A DNA stretch of 64,000 nt, from contig CAZVQW010000010.1 of NCBI GenBank assembly GCA_964629475.1, positions 45,319-109,318 of the forward strand. The letters are read 5' to 3'. The first letter of the stretch is position 1; every line of letters starts with the position of its first letter. This DNA is from SMWD01 sp964629475 (lineage in GTDB: Bacteria > Pseudomonadota > Gammaproteobacteria > Steroidobacterales > GCA-2729495). The notes beneath the pieces are model-generated. The model made no database searches, had not been told where the DNA came from, and saw nothing but the letters and a program-made list of their open reading frames with translations. The position numbers were made by a program, and so were the translations under genes. Shown piece after piece: positions 27,998 through 36,987 of this stretch.

Positions 27998-28471
27998 ATG
28001 AAAACTATTGTCAGACGCACCACCCTGATTGTTCGTGACATGTCTGTCTCGGCACCCTGGTACGAAGAAGTACTGGGCATGACGCGCTTCTACGATGACA
28101 TGTACACACTCGGTGGCGTCGGCTTTGCCGGCGGCAACGAAGGAGACGAAACGCACCTGGTCATCATGCAGGGCGACCACCCGGAAATGGGCATGATCGG
28201 CCTGCTGCAATGGGTGAACCCACCCCTGCCCGCCCCGGCCGAGATTCCCACCAGCGTGACCTATGGCAACCCGACGTTTGTACTGGGCATCGATGACTGC
28301 GAGGAAGCCTGGCACCGGGCACAGAAGCTCAGCACCCGAATCCATGCCGAGCCCCACGAATGGGAAGTAAAAGGACCCGACGGTAACACCCTGCACTTCC
28401 GCAGCGTCGCCTTGTTCGACCCGGACGGACATTTCTTTCAACTTAACCAACCCATCGATCCCATGCCCTAA
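27998..28471 (+). CDS. VOC-superfamily (glyoxalase/bleomycin-resistance fold) protein
   Basis: A 157-aa protein with the paired beta-alpha-beta-beta-beta units of the VOC superfamily. The first unit is TTLIVRDMSVSAPWYEEVLG with MTRFYDD. The second ends ALFDPDGHFFQLNQP, the usual metal-site and C-terminal signature. Members include dioxygenases, glyoxalases and resistance proteins, and the exact activity is unknown. A GAAAGGA box precedes the ATG. It is divergent from the MFS/monooxygenase pair and may serve the same catabolic function. Confidence 0.83.
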   Translation: MKTIVRRTTLIVRDMSVSAPWYEEVLGMTRFYDDMYTLGGVGFAGGNEGDETHLVIMQGDHPEMGMIGLLQWVNPPLPAPAEIPTSVTYGNPTFVLGIDDCEEAWHRAQKLSTRIHAEPHEWEVKGPDGNTLHFRSVALFDPDGHFFQLNQPIDPMP

Positions 28472-28624
28472 AGGGACCGGCCCTGAAGCATAGGCCCCAA
28501 GAAGACAGAAAATATGGGGGAATCGGCATCCGGATTCCTGCGATGGCTGGAGCAAGGCGGTAACGTCACCGTATACTGTCGGCTGAACGACCGACTGTAT
28601 TGTTCCTGAGGGGAATCAACTGGC

Positions 28625-29680
28625 ATGAACGTACTACCTGGACTTGTACTGGCCGGTGGACTGGCTTTTCTCGGGCACTATCTGTCCGATCTCATCGGCA
28701 TAGATTTGATGGGGCTGCCAAAGAGCCCGGTCAGTCCGATCATGATGGCGATCCTGCTGGGCATACTGGTACGCAATACCATAACCTTACCGGCCAACTT
28801 CAATACCGGGATTCGTTTCTGCCTGGTGCGAATACTACGGCTCGGTGTTGTTTTGCTCGGCATCCGTTTAAGCCTTGCCCAGATCGGGGAAATCGGTGCA
28901 CAGAGCCTGCCGGTCATTATCGGCGTGGTCGTTGCTGCGTTAGTGATAGTTACTTTTGTCAGCAAACGTGTAGGTCTTTCGGGACGACTGGGCACACTGA
29001 TCGCAGTCGGCACCAGCATCTGTGGTACAACGGCCATCGTGGCGATGGCACCCACGATTGCGGCGAAAGACAACGAAGTCGCCTATGCCGTTTCCTGCAT
29101 CACTCTGTTTGGCGTTATTGCAATGATAGCCTATCCGTTTGCGGCTCATTGGATGTTTGCTGCGGATGCTTTTCGCAGCGGTTTGTTTCTCGGCACCTCG
29201 GTACATGAAACAGCGCAGGTCGCGGGCGCCGGCCTGGTTTATGAACAATACTTTGGTGATCCGGCGGCACTGGATGCTGCAACGGTGGCCAAGCTCATAC
29301 GTAATCTTTGCATGGTCATCGTCATTCCGTTGATGGCTATTCTGTATCATCGAAAATCACCCGAAGGCACGGAGGCGCCGCCATGGTGGTCGATGGTGCC
29401 TGTGTTCATCATTGGCTTCACCCTGATGAGCCTGGTACGTACCGTCGGTGACTTGGGTGACATGGCCTTTGGCATAATTCAGGCCGAGCAGTGGCACGAT
29501 ATCGTTGGCACGATCAAGAAAATTGCCGAGTGGTTCCTGGCAATTGCAATGGCTGCGGTCGGTCTCGGCACCAGCATCAAGGGCCTGCTGCACATTGGCC
29601 TTAAGCCGCTCGGCGTTGGTCTGTTTTCGGCAGTGCTCGTCGGTGCAGTCAGCTTTTCACTGATTACCTTGCTGTATTGA
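28625..29680 (+). CDS. YeiH-family putative sulfate exporter (UPF0324)
   Basis: A 351-aa membrane protein with about ten helices, of the YeiH/UPF0324 family often annotated as putative sulfate exporter. Typical blocks are SPVSPIMMAILLGILVRNT, VAVGTSICGTTAIVAMAPT-like text (here LIAVGTSICGTTAIVAMAPT) and GLFLGTSVHETAQVAGAGL. In sulfur oxidisers, members have been linked to export of sulfite, sulfate or sulfonates, but direct evidence is thin. A GAGGGG box precedes the ATG. A decayed cytochrome c fragment directly follows. Confidence 0.87.
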   Translation: MNVLPGLVLAGGLAFLGHYLSDLIGIDLMGLPKSPVSPIMMAILLGILVRNTITLPANFNTGIRFCLVRILRLGVVLLGIRLSLAQIGEIGAQSLPVIIGVVVAALVIVTFVSKRVGLSGRLGTLIAVGTSICGTTAIVAMAPTIAAKDNEVAYAVSCITLFGVIAMIAYPFAAHWMFAADAFRSGLFLGTSVHETAQVAGAGLVYEQYFGDPAALDAATVAKLIRNLCMVIVIPLMAILYHRKSPEGTEAPPWWSMVPVFIIGFTLMSLVRTVGDLGDMAFGIIQAEQWHDIVGTIKKIAEWFLAIAMAAVGLGTSIKGLLHIGLKPLGVGLFSAVLVGAVSFSLITLLY

Positions 29681-29885
29681 TAAAGAGATATTCGCATACT
29701 GCTCGGCCTGCCATTCCATGCGGCTGGTTGCACAACAGGGATTAACTCGTGATGGCTGGGATGAAACCCTGGAATGGATGACAGATGATCAGGGCATGGC
29801 CGAATTGCCTGCCGATATACGCAACCTGATTCTCGATTACCTGGCCTGGGCTTTTCCACCGGAACGTCCGAATTACCAGCGATAG
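29664..29885 (+). pseudogene. N-terminally truncated monoheme cytochrome c remnant
   Basis: This open frame begins inside the end of the YeiH gene without any usual start codon before its heme motif. It reads FAYCSACHSMRLVAQQG and then DGWDETLEWM, the pattern of small c-type cytochromes (CxxCH at 29700-29714). It ends with LPADIRNLILDYLAWAFPP, an equivalent of their last helix. The only ATG (29718) lies after the heme motif. The signal peptide and start are therefore lost, and a heme protein could not be exported. The best reading is a beheaded gene left by a deletion. A rare ATT start at 29676 cannot be excluded. Confidence 0.6.
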
Positions 29886-29894
29886 ACCTGGCGG

Positions 29895-32306
29895 CTAGAA
29901 ACTCAAAGCGCTGTGACAAGAGGCGCCGCAATCGTAGTCAGATTTATTCACGGTAATTTGCGATTGGATCGTCGCTGTATCCGAATTCGCATCCGCCACC
30001 TGTACCGTGAAATATGCCGTCACAGCATTCGCGGGTATACCCATAATGACGCCGGTCTGCGGGTCGAGTGTCATCGGCCATGGTATCCAGCCACCGATCA
30101 GAGAGCAGGTATAGGGGGGCTGGCCACCCGAGGCGCTTAACCCGCCCCACCAATAAAATTGACCTTTAACTCCTGCTTCAGGTGGATAAGTAATATTCAG
30201 CGCCAGCGGTGGGCGATAGGTGGCTTCGGCCATCGCAACAGGAACAATTCCGGCCACCGCCGTACCGCTGCCGTCCAGGCCGTGATTATGCCACCAGAGC
30301 TCCCACATCGTGTCACCCCAGGCTTTAAGCTGGTCGAAAAAGGCATCACTCTGAATGACGTAGGCCTCTGCCTCACCGGATGGTGTTGGGCTGGCAAGTG
30401 TCGGGATACCGGTGCCGTTGATTTCGTCACGCAGGAACTCGATATATTCGCGAGATGTACCCTGGTAATAAAGCGACAGCTCGATACGAACTGCCTGCGG
30501 GACAATTGTTATCTGCTGCTCGTCATAACCGCCCGCGTACTCGGCCGCAGTAAAGTAATTGAGGTCAGAAGTATGTGTCACCGGGTTGACGGGCTCCGAG
30601 ACCCGCTCAACGGACGCTGCAACATCGAATCCCTTTGGCGGAATTCGATTATCTTTCGAGCGGCCGTCCGCCAGAACGAAGTGAAAGGTCGATTGTTCGC
30701 CGGTCAGACTACTTTTTGTGTGTGCTTCGTAGACCAGAGTGTCAACGGCCGTCTCGGTTCCCGATAATGTTGGGCTTGCCGGCTGGCCTTTGAGCGTGCC
30801 GACGGTATAGTCATACGGATTAACCTCGTAGATCAGGTTATCGTCGGCGTCAAAAGCCTGGACGTTCATGAACATGCGCCGACCTTCCGGATAACCTGAA
30901 AGCAGCTTGTGTCCAGTGTTGTTCAGTATTCTGAATGACAGGTCACCCGTCGCGACGTCATATGCAACATCCTGAATCGTTGCGGCCATCTGTAATTGCT
31001 GCCGGGCACGATCGGCTGCTGCGAGAAGTTCCGCGCCGGTGCTTAACGGTGACTGCCCGCCGCTGAGATCCAGCGTTAACACGGCTGGCCCCTGGCCGAG
31101 GAGTTGCGCATTGACCGAATCATATTCCGGAAGAGATTCATCCAGACTCGCGAGTATATGCGTTATCCAGGTATTGCCACCGGTCAGGTCATGCGAAGGC
31201 ACACCGGAATTCGGGTGCTCGATGCTGTCATCCGGCCGATAGACGGCCTTGTTCTTGTTCGCGGCACGCCCCGTGACATCCCTCATGTGGCAATCCTGAC
31301 ACGTTGCGGCGTGCGTGATGTTCGCGCCGCCTTGCGCCTGAAATTCAGGGTTGGTTGTCGCACCGCCCGGTTGCCCGTACGCAGACAGCATGAACTCGGA
31401 AAATGTCCGCTCAACATGGAAAAAACGACTGGCGCTGTATTGCTCGGAGATCAGATTACCTGAGCCATCATCTGTCAGGCCGGACAGGCCGAGGTTCGCA
31501 AGTACCGGATTCGACACGTCATGACAACTCGAGCAGAAGAACTTCGACTTGTGGTATCGACTGTACTCCATCTGGTGGGCCGCTTCGGCATCCGCGAAAC
31601 TCGCCCGCTTTGCGGGATCTTTGCTGATGAAGAACTGGCCACCAGCGTTCTCCGTGTAGTTCGGGCTGTATGGCAAATCATTAATATGAAAATCACCACC
31701 ACTGAACAACGATGTCGTGGCCGCCTCTGCCTGGTCTATTGCCAACGTATCGTCGGCGGCGGCCTGGGACGGCGTATCGCTCAGGTTGGATTCATCCCAG
31801 TAGCCCGTCCAATCACTCCCTTCGCGGGTACCACCATGTGTTGCTGCAGCAAACGGATCGTAAGCGAGATGGCACACGTCGCAATGAACGCCATCGAAAT
31901 CACTGCCGGTCATCAGCGATGCATTGGCCGGGTCCGAGCGGCCGGCGAGCCAACCCTCGGGGAAATGACAGCGCTCGCAAAGATCCGCTGCATTCGGAGT
32001 ACCGAGCGCCCAGATCGAATCCTGTGCCGCCACAGTCATCGCGGCCCAGAAAATCGGATCCCGCGCAGCCTGCGCCATCATGGATCCCTGCCACTGGAAA
32101 CCAGGCTCAGTAACCGGGTCAAAGTCGGAGTGGCAGTTCAGGCAGCGATTCGGCCCTTCCAGGGTTACGCCATCGACCGGCTGGGTGCCGGGCATGCGAA
32201 CCAGCGGATCGTCTTCGACCGGCACAGGCTCCCAAGCGGCAGCAAAGGAAAAAATGAATACCGACAAAACGCTGATCGCCACTACAGAAAAATGACGATA
32301 GACCAT
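29895..32306 (-). CDS. Large exported multiheme cytochrome c
   Basis: An 803-aa protein with an N-terminal signal peptide (about residues 1-24). Five CxxCH heme motifs start at residues 55, 110, 142, 258 and 336. The rest (350-690) lacks heme motifs and looks beta-rich. Residues about 700-790 resemble a putative-Ig (He_PIG) repeat: GGLSASGGQPPYTC, then LDPQTGVIMGIP. The protein ends DCGASCHSALSF, a CX3CH that could be a sixth, non-standard heme site. It probably acts as a periplasmic or surface electron-transfer protein or heme-dependent oxidoreductase. It is monocistronic, ending 9 bases from the cytochrome remnant. The function is not known; the hydroxylamine-oxidoreductase and NrfA families are not clearly matched. 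Confidence 0.8.
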   Translation of the reverse strand: MVYRHFSVVAISVLSVFIFSFAAAWEPVPVEDDPLVRMPGTQPVDGVTLEGPNRCLNCHSDFDPVTEPGFQWQGSMMAQAARDPIFWAAMTVAAQDSIWALGTPNAADLCERCHFPEGWLAGRSDPANASLMTGSDFDGVHCDVCHLAYDPFAAATHGGTREGSDWTGYWDESNLSDTPSQAAADDTLAIDQAEAATTSLFSGGDFHINDLPYSPNYTENAGGQFFISKDPAKRASFADAEAAHQMEYSRYHKSKFFCSSCHDVSNPVLANLGLSGLTDDGSGNLISEQYSASRFFHVERTFSEFMLSAYGQPGGATTNPEFQAQGGANITHAATCQDCHMRDVTGRAANKNKAVYRPDDSIEHPNSGVPSHDLTGGNTWITHILASLDESLPEYDSVNAQLLGQGPAVLTLDLSGGQSPLSTGAELLAAADRARQQLQMAATIQDVAYDVATGDLSFRILNNTGHKLLSGYPEGRRMFMNVQAFDADDNLIYEVNPYDYTVGTLKGQPASPTLSGTETAVDTLVYEAHTKSSLTGEQSTFHFVLADGRSKDNRIPPKGFDVAASVERVSEPVNPVTHTSDLNYFTAAEYAGGYDEQQITIVPQAVRIELSLYYQGTSREYIEFLRDEINGTGIPTLASPTPSGEAEAYVIQSDAFFDQLKAWGDTMWELWWHNHGLDGSGTAVAGIVPVAMAEATYRPPLALNITYPPEAGVKGQFYWWGGLSASGGQPPYTCSLIGGWIPWPMTLDPQTGVIMGIPANAVTAYFTVQVADANSDTATIQSQITVNKSDYDCGASCHSALSF

Positions 32307-32488
32307 GAGGCACCTCCCGAATAAGCCAAATATCTATCTTTGGCGGAGAAGGGAACTACTGATTGGCTATTGTGCGGCTAAGCCAGCGGCTTTTTAACAC
32401 GGAAATGTACGAGTCCGCTTTCGGAAATTAACAAAGGTTCCGTCAACCTAAAGGCTGGAATCGGCCCGCAGGAGCCGAATTTTCTTAC

Positions 32489-32929
32489 TCATGCGCAGCC
32501 GTCAAACCCATCGGCATCCATTTTGGCTTCATAAGCCGCTGCGACATTCGCTCCGGGTAATAGTGAGCCTTTAACCGAGTCCCAGTCATCGGGCTGGATA
32601 ATGACCATCCATCCGGCCTCATAGGGGTCTTCATTTGCCGTCGAGGGCTTGCTGACAAGCGCCGGATTTACCTCGACGACTTCACCGCCGGCCAGTGATT
32701 TGGCCGGACCGACCCACTTACCCGATTCCACTGTCGCACAGGATTTACCGGCCCTGACTGTCCGGCCGACCTTCTTGGGGGTAAATGCAACGAGCGGACC
32801 CGCCATGGCGGTGGCAATTGTCGTCATGCCGAGCTTAATCCTGCCGTCGCCAAGCTCACGTACCCAGATGTGATTCTCAACATCGTAAAGCAGGTCATCA
32901 GGCAAATGGCATCCGCGTACGTCCGGCAT
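32489..32929 (-). CDS. lbpA: Lipoate-binding GcvH-like protein of the sHdr pathway (LbpA)
   Basis: A 146-aa protein of the glycine-cleavage H fold. The lipoyl attachment site is ESGK with Lys71 (TVESGKWVG), within the region GMTTIATAMAGPLVAFTPKK. In sulfur oxidisers LbpA proteins are the dedicated lipoylated partners of the sHdr complex and are distinct from GcvH of glycine metabolism. No glycine-cleavage P or T genes are nearby, and the gene closes the hdr operon, 2 bases after the 140-aa hypothetical gene. In the proposed mechanism, sulfur is bound and oxidised on the dihydrolipoate of this protein. Confidence 0.88.
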   Translation of the reverse strand: MPDVRGCHLPDDLLYDVENHIWVRELGDGRIKLGMTTIATAMAGPLVAFTPKKVGRTVRAGKSCATVESGKWVGPAKSLAGGEVVEVNPALVSKPSTANEDPYEAGWMVIIQPDDWDSVKGSLLPGANVAAAYEAKMDADGFDGCA

Positions 32930-32931
32930 GG

Positions 32932-33354
32932 TCAGATCTCCAATCGATCGTTATTCAAATCTCTGGAAGAACAGCAAAAATCTCCCAGTTGCTGAGCCTG
33001 CAGCTTGCCACTGATAAACAGGAACAAATGGTTGGTCACGATGGCCATCATTTTTTTTCGTTGCCGCACATCAGGATGGTCCGGCTCCATGGCCAGCAGG
33101 TTGTAATGATAAACAAGCTCACGGCAGGTTTCACGGCAGGCGTTAAAGCTTCCATCGTCCTTGCTGCCCTGGCGGTGCAGCGCCAGCAACCGAAACCCTT
33201 CCCGCTCGTCCGCAGTCGGTTCCTGACCGTGTGCCGTCACCCAGTGTTCCAGCGCCTCTTCACCGAGCGCCAGCAACTCCGCTGCAGTTGCATCGCACTG
33301 CGGACTCGTCACGAATCCTTCGAGCTTCTGCTGCATATCAGACAGCGGTGTCAT
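32932..33354 (-). CDS. Hypothetical protein in the sHdr operon
   Basis: A 140-aa, mainly helical soluble protein that I cannot assign to a family. It has cysteines in the NACRETCREL stretch (near residues 72-76) and an FCCSS stretch near the C-terminus, the latter a possible metal or redox site. It overlaps the hdrB2 stop by 4 bases (ATGA), and its stop is 2 bases before lbpA, so it is translated with the sHdr proteins. The position suggests an accessory role such as assembly or LbpA handling, but that is inference. Confidence 0.7.
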   Translation of the reverse strand: MTPLSDMQQKLEGFVTSPQCDATAAELLALGEEALEHWVTAHGQEPTADEREGFRLLALHRQGSKDDGSFNACRETCRELVYHYNLLAMEPDHPDVRQRKKMMAIVTNHLFLFISGKLQAQQLGDFCCSSRDLNNDRLEI

Positions 33355-34286
33355 GCAAGGCCTCGTTCCTTCAAAAAGCCCATTGAGTCGGAAATATTTT
33401 CCTGGATACCCACTTTCCTGGGTTTCAATCCCATCGCCAGCCCTAACAACTGCGTGAAATAGATAATTTTTACGCCGGTTTTCTCACCCAGCACTTCTTC
33501 CGCCCGTACCTGGTGCATTTCAAGGCCCGTGTGGCAGGTCGGGCATTCCGTCGCAATCACTTCGGCGCCCGCCGCTTCCGCGGCACGCAAAATATTCAGC
33601 ACCAGCCGGGTCGACATGTCACTGTCGGACAACGTATGTGCACCGCCGCAGCAGGCTGTTTTTAACGGGAACTCCACATTCTCGGCACCGGCCGCCGCCA
33701 GCAGATCGTCCATAAAATGAGGCTTATATGTTGATTCGGTCCCGGGCCCGGCGTCCTTTTCCGGGAAAATGTGTCGTGGGCGCGTATACATGCAGCCATA
33801 ATAATTGGCGATCTTCATACCGCTCAGAGAATTTTTAACCCGCTCCTTCAGCCCTTCCTCGCCAATGGTATCCCTGATCCAGTCCAACGCATGAATCGTC
33901 TCGACCTGGCCCGCCTCGTAACCTGCATGGCCGGCATCTTTCGACAGCCGATTCACGACATCAACGGCACCCTGATCGTTCGCCAGTTCATACTCGGCTT
34001 TTTTCAGATTGTGATAACACCCGTTGCAGGGCGACATCACGACATCCATGTTCATTTCGTTGGCCGTAATCGACATGACGCGCGAGGACAGATAGGTCTG
34101 AACCTTCGGATCTATATTCTTGGCCTCCATCGCGCCACAGCAGTTCCAGTTCTTGACCTCGATCAGGTCGAGTCCGAGTTTCTTGCCCACCGCCTTGGTC
34201 GAACGGTTATAGGCATGGGCGGTCCCTTCAAGGGCGCAGCCCGGATAGTAAGCGACCTTCTGATACTTTGAATTCCCGGCTGACAT
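33351..34286 (-). CDS. hdrB2: HdrB-like subunit of the sHdr complex (sHdrB2)
   Basis: A 311-aa protein with two complete CCG domains, the cysteine-rich modules of heterodisulfide reductase subunit B. The first has YPGCALEG, NWNCCGAME and SPCNGCYHNL. The second has YYGCMYTRP, TACCGGAHTL and ECPTCHTGLE. In methanogen HdrB, such domains hold non-cubane 4Fe-4S clusters that cleave disulfides. In sHdr, they are thought to handle sulfur bound to lipoate. Its start codon overlaps the hdrC2 stop by one base, and it overlaps the next hypothetical gene by 4 bases. Confidence 0.9.
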   Translation of the reverse strand: MSAGNSKYQKVAYYPGCALEGTAHAYNRSTKAVGKKLGLDLIEVKNWNCCGAMEAKNIDPKVQTYLSSRVMSITANEMNMDVVMSPCNGCYHNLKKAEYELANDQGAVDVVNRLSKDAGHAGYEAGQVETIHALDWIRDTIGEEGLKERVKNSLSGMKIANYYGCMYTRPRHIFPEKDAGPGTESTYKPHFMDDLLAAAGAENVEFPLKTACCGGAHTLSDSDMSTRLVLNILRAAEAAGAEVIATECPTCHTGLEMHQVRAEEVLGEKTGVKIIYFTQLLGLAMGLKPRKVGIQENISDSMGFLKERGLA

Positions 34287-35050
34287 CAGCCCCCCTCTCG
34301 TTCGGTTGCCTCAGCATCGGCTGCCAGGTTCAATACCTGGTGATGCTTCACCTGTTGCTCATCTATATAATCCTGCAGCGCTTTACCGGCCTGGGACCAG
34401 CCGCTGGTACGTGGCGCAACAAGGGTCGACAGACCCATATGCGCCATCAGTCCAACAGGCAAATGACGGAGTAATTTTTTGGTCATCGCGATGACCCAGT
34501 CCTGGAACAGGCCTTGTCCCGTGCGCTGGAAGAACCGACGTATGGTTCGTCCTTCTTCGATTTTTCCGGTCGCGACAACCTGCTCGGTAAATACCTCGTC
34601 AAAAATACTTGACGGCGATTTCGGCGTATGGCCCTTCATGTGCAGCCAGTGTGCCGTCGCTTTCATTACTCCTTCGGGAAACACATCGCGCGGACAGGCA
34701 TATGTGCACTTATTGCACGATACACACTGCCAGATGATGTCTTTGTCGCGAACCAGCTCCGATTCCAGACCGGTTCGAATCAGATAAATCCAGTAGCGAG
34801 GGTTAAACTCCGGGTTGACTGCATTGATTGTGCACGCGTTCGTGCAGGAACTGCACTGCCAGCAGCGGTGAATAAATTCGCCGCCGGGCAAAGCCCCGAT
34901 TTCATCCTGAATGTCTTCGTTGTAGTCCGTGATGACCCGCGACTCGATGAATGTACTCCAGTGACCGGATACATCGATGCCATCGATGACCAGGTCCTCC
35001 TGAGTACTGAGGTTCTCCGGGCGAATCAGGGACTTTTCGTGAATAGGCAT
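34286..35050 (-). CDS. hdrC2: HdrC-like iron-sulfur subunit (sHdrC2)
   Basis: A 254-aa electron-transfer subunit. Two 4Fe-4S ferredoxin motifs are seen: CWQCSSCTNAC (about residues 64-74) and CVSCNKCTYACP (about 110-121). The rest is helical, as in HdrC and GlpC-like proteins. It would carry electrons between HdrB2 and the rest of the complex. It is preceded by the conserved hypothetical gene (12-base gap) and followed by hdrB2 with a 1-base overlap, the usual hdrA - hyp - hdrC2 - hdrB2 order. Confidence 0.9.
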   Translation of the reverse strand: MPIHEKSLIRPENLSTQEDLVIDGIDVSGHWSTFIESRVITDYNEDIQDEIGALPGGEFIHRCWQCSSCTNACTINAVNPEFNPRYWIYLIRTGLESELVRDKDIIWQCVSCNKCTYACPRDVFPEGVMKATAHWLHMKGHTPKSPSSIFDEVFTEQVVATGKIEEGRTIRRFFQRTGQGLFQDWVIAMTKKLLRHLPVGLMAHMGLSTLVAPRTSGWSQAGKALQDYIDEQQVKHHQVLNLAADAEATEREGG

Positions 35051-35062
35051 CAGGTTTCCGCT

Positions 35063-35923
35063 TTAGCTCAGGAGTTGCATATCATCGATAACAAACACAT
35101 CGCCACCAACTGTTTTTAGCCGTGTACGACCTGATCCCGGCTTGACACCGTCGAGTCCGAGTAACCGGCGTGTATGCACCAGGGGATCTTCTGCCGTGGC
35201 AAAATCAGCGCGCAGATAAGCGCTGCCCTGCTCGCAGATATAGCCGGCATAGACCTGTGCACACAGCAAATCAACATAGTAAATAACATCGTCGAACAGG
35301 CCGTTATGAGTTAAAAACTGGCTCAGTTCTTCACGCAGCATGATGAATGTGCCAAAACCATCCGGCACCGGAATGGAGATGTGATCGACATCATCGCCAT
35401 GCCAGATTTCACGTATGACACCCGAATTCGATCCGACGTCCCACACCCATCTGGACATGAGCGGGTATCGTTCCGGGTTTGTATTGTGCAAAAGCTCCGC
35501 GGCAAGATCCCGCACCCACCGATGGCGTTTGTCCCGTGGAAATTGATCGCAAAATATGCTGATTCGCGTATCGGCAGTGGTCGTATCCTGAGCATCCGTC
35601 AATAACCCGGCAATCGCATCGCGCATGACGAAGAATGCCGGTTCATCGAGGTAGGTGCTGATGCGCCGCCGAACACTGGCCATGAAAGTACAAAGACCCT
35701 TAAAGGTTTCAAGGTCAAGTTGCGCGAGGTCATGATCCAATAACGCTTCCTGAAACAGCGTTGTCTTGAGTTTGACGGCATCGACATAGCGCTCAATGCC
35801 GCCATGCGGCTCGCTGCCGTCTATCAGTGTCTGCAGTGCCGTCATCAGGCGCGGACCGTCCAGATCCAGATGCGGACGATCAATTGCGGTCACACGGCCC
35901 GGTTGTGACTGCGGCTGTGTCAT
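35063..35923 (-). CDS. Conserved sHdr-operon protein of unknown function (Hyp)
   Basis: A 286-aa soluble protein between hdrA and hdrC2. In known sHdr operons a hypothetical gene occupies this same place. The longest frame starts at 36085 but overlaps hdrA deeply. The ATG at 35923, 14 bases after the hdrA stop, is the likely start (MTQPQSQPG). The central part includes RISIFCDQFPRDKRHRWV and WVWDVGSNSGVIREIWHG. I recognise no catalytic motif and no cluster-binding cysteine set. Its constant association with the complex suggests an assembly or structural role. Confidence 0.78.
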   Translation of the reverse strand: MTQPQSQPGRVTAIDRPHLDLDGPRLMTALQTLIDGSEPHGGIERYVDAVKLKTTLFQEALLDHDLAQLDLETFKGLCTFMASVRRRISTYLDEPAFFVMRDAIAGLLTDAQDTTTADTRISIFCDQFPRDKRHRWVRDLAAELLHNTNPERYPLMSRWVWDVGSNSGVIREIWHGDDVDHISIPVPDGFGTFIMLREELSQFLTHNGLFDDVIYYVDLLCAQVYAGYICEQGSAYLRADFATAEDPLVHTRRLLGLDGVKPGSGRTRLKTVGGDVFVIDDMQLLS

Positions 35924-35936
35924 CACACCCGGCACT

Positions 35937-36977
35937 TCAGACCTCTGTCTGCCTGGCGAGCGCCAGGGCCGACATTGCCGCGGCATTTCCCTGCGCGATG
36001 GAATCATCGATCGTGTCAGGCCCCTTGGCGGCACCGGCGACAAATACGCCGGCACGGGATGTCTGACCCAACGTCGTATAGGCACTGGCCTGATCGATAA
36101 AGCCGTTTACTTCCAGGTCGATACCGAATATGTCGGACAGCTGGGTGTTATCGACATTCGGATCCATGCCGACAGCATGCACGACCATGTCGAACGGTAT
36201 CGTGATGGGCCGCTTGACGAGCGTGTCTTCCCCTTTAACGATCAGCCGTTCACCGTCGGAGGTTACTTCAGCAATGCGTGACTTGATGTACTTGATCTTG
36301 AATTCTTCCTGGCTCTTCCAGTAGTACTTGGTTTCATACAGGCCAAAAGTACGAATATCCATGTAGTAGATGTAAACATGACAGTCGGGTAACTCTTCTC
36401 GAATCTCCATCGCAAGATTGGACGACACGGTACAGCAGATTTTCGAGCACCATTCGCGGCCGATCTGCCGGTCCCGCGAGCCGACGCATAACAGGATGGC
36501 AACCCGCTTTGGTTTGCGGCTGTCGGAAGGACAACGCACTCCCTGCCCGGAAGAAATCATCTGTTCAACCTGGGTGCTGGTCACAACGTCCGGATAGGTT
36601 CCGAATCCCCATTCCGGCTTGTTTAACGAATCAAAATGCGTGAAGCCGGTGCACAGAATGGCGGCCGAAGCCTCCGCACTGCTGCCATCCGCCAACCCGG
36701 CAGAAAACCGGCCCGGTTCGCCGGAAAATGTATTCACGGTTGTGTTCAGACGCACATCGACCAGTGGATTATTCGCGACCCGCTCGACCATGCCGCCGAT
36801 TGCATCACGTGCCCATTCACCGCTCGGCACCAGTTTTGCGTATCCGGACAATATCGGCGCACCGCCGAGACGGTCTTCCTTTTCGACCAGGACACTCTTG
36901 TAACCCAGACTGGATATTGCGTGGCAGGCTGCCAGTCCGGCTGGTCCGCCACCTGTGACTAGTATTGGTTTTGTCAT
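35937..36977 (-). CDS. hdrA: HdrA-like FAD subunit (sHdrA)
   Basis: A 346-aa flavoprotein. It starts with the FAD motif ILVTGGGPAGLAACHA, continues with KEDRLGGAPILSGY and contains the HdrA iron-sulfur block LLCVGSRDRQIGREWCSK followed by ICC near residues 185-205. The FAD-closing motif VFVAGAAKGPDTIDDSI lies near residue 310. It is much shorter than methanogen HdrA, as is usual in sulfur oxidisers. The ATG at 36977 is preferred, since an AGAAG box stands seven bases upstream; a TTG at 36998 would add seven residues. It overlaps the hdrB1 stop region. Confidence 0.92.
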   Translation of the reverse strand: MTKPILVTGGGPAGLAACHAISSLGYKSVLVEKEDRLGGAPILSGYAKLVPSGEWARDAIGGMVERVANNPLVDVRLNTTVNTFSGEPGRFSAGLADGSSAEASAAILCTGFTHFDSLNKPEWGFGTYPDVVTSTQVEQMISSGQGVRCPSDSRKPKRVAILLCVGSRDRQIGREWCSKICCTVSSNLAMEIREELPDCHVYIYYMDIRTFGLYETKYYWKSQEEFKIKYIKSRIAEVTSDGERLIVKGEDTLVKRPITIPFDMVVHAVGMDPNVDNTQLSDIFGIDLEVNGFIDQASAYTTLGQTSRAGVFVAGAAKGPDTIDDSIAQGNAAAMSALALARQTEV

Positions 36978-36987
36978 TTTTGCACTT

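Noticed and set aside
27887..28555. Minus-strand open frame of 222 codons over the VOC gene
   Set aside because: The VOC protein on the plus strand has a ribosome-binding site and full domain; the opposite frame is its shadow.
32100..32480. Hairpin TCGGC...GCCGA near 32462 as a terminator of the sHdr operon
   Set aside because: The T-rich side is on the wrong strand for the minus-strand genes, and the stem is only five bases.
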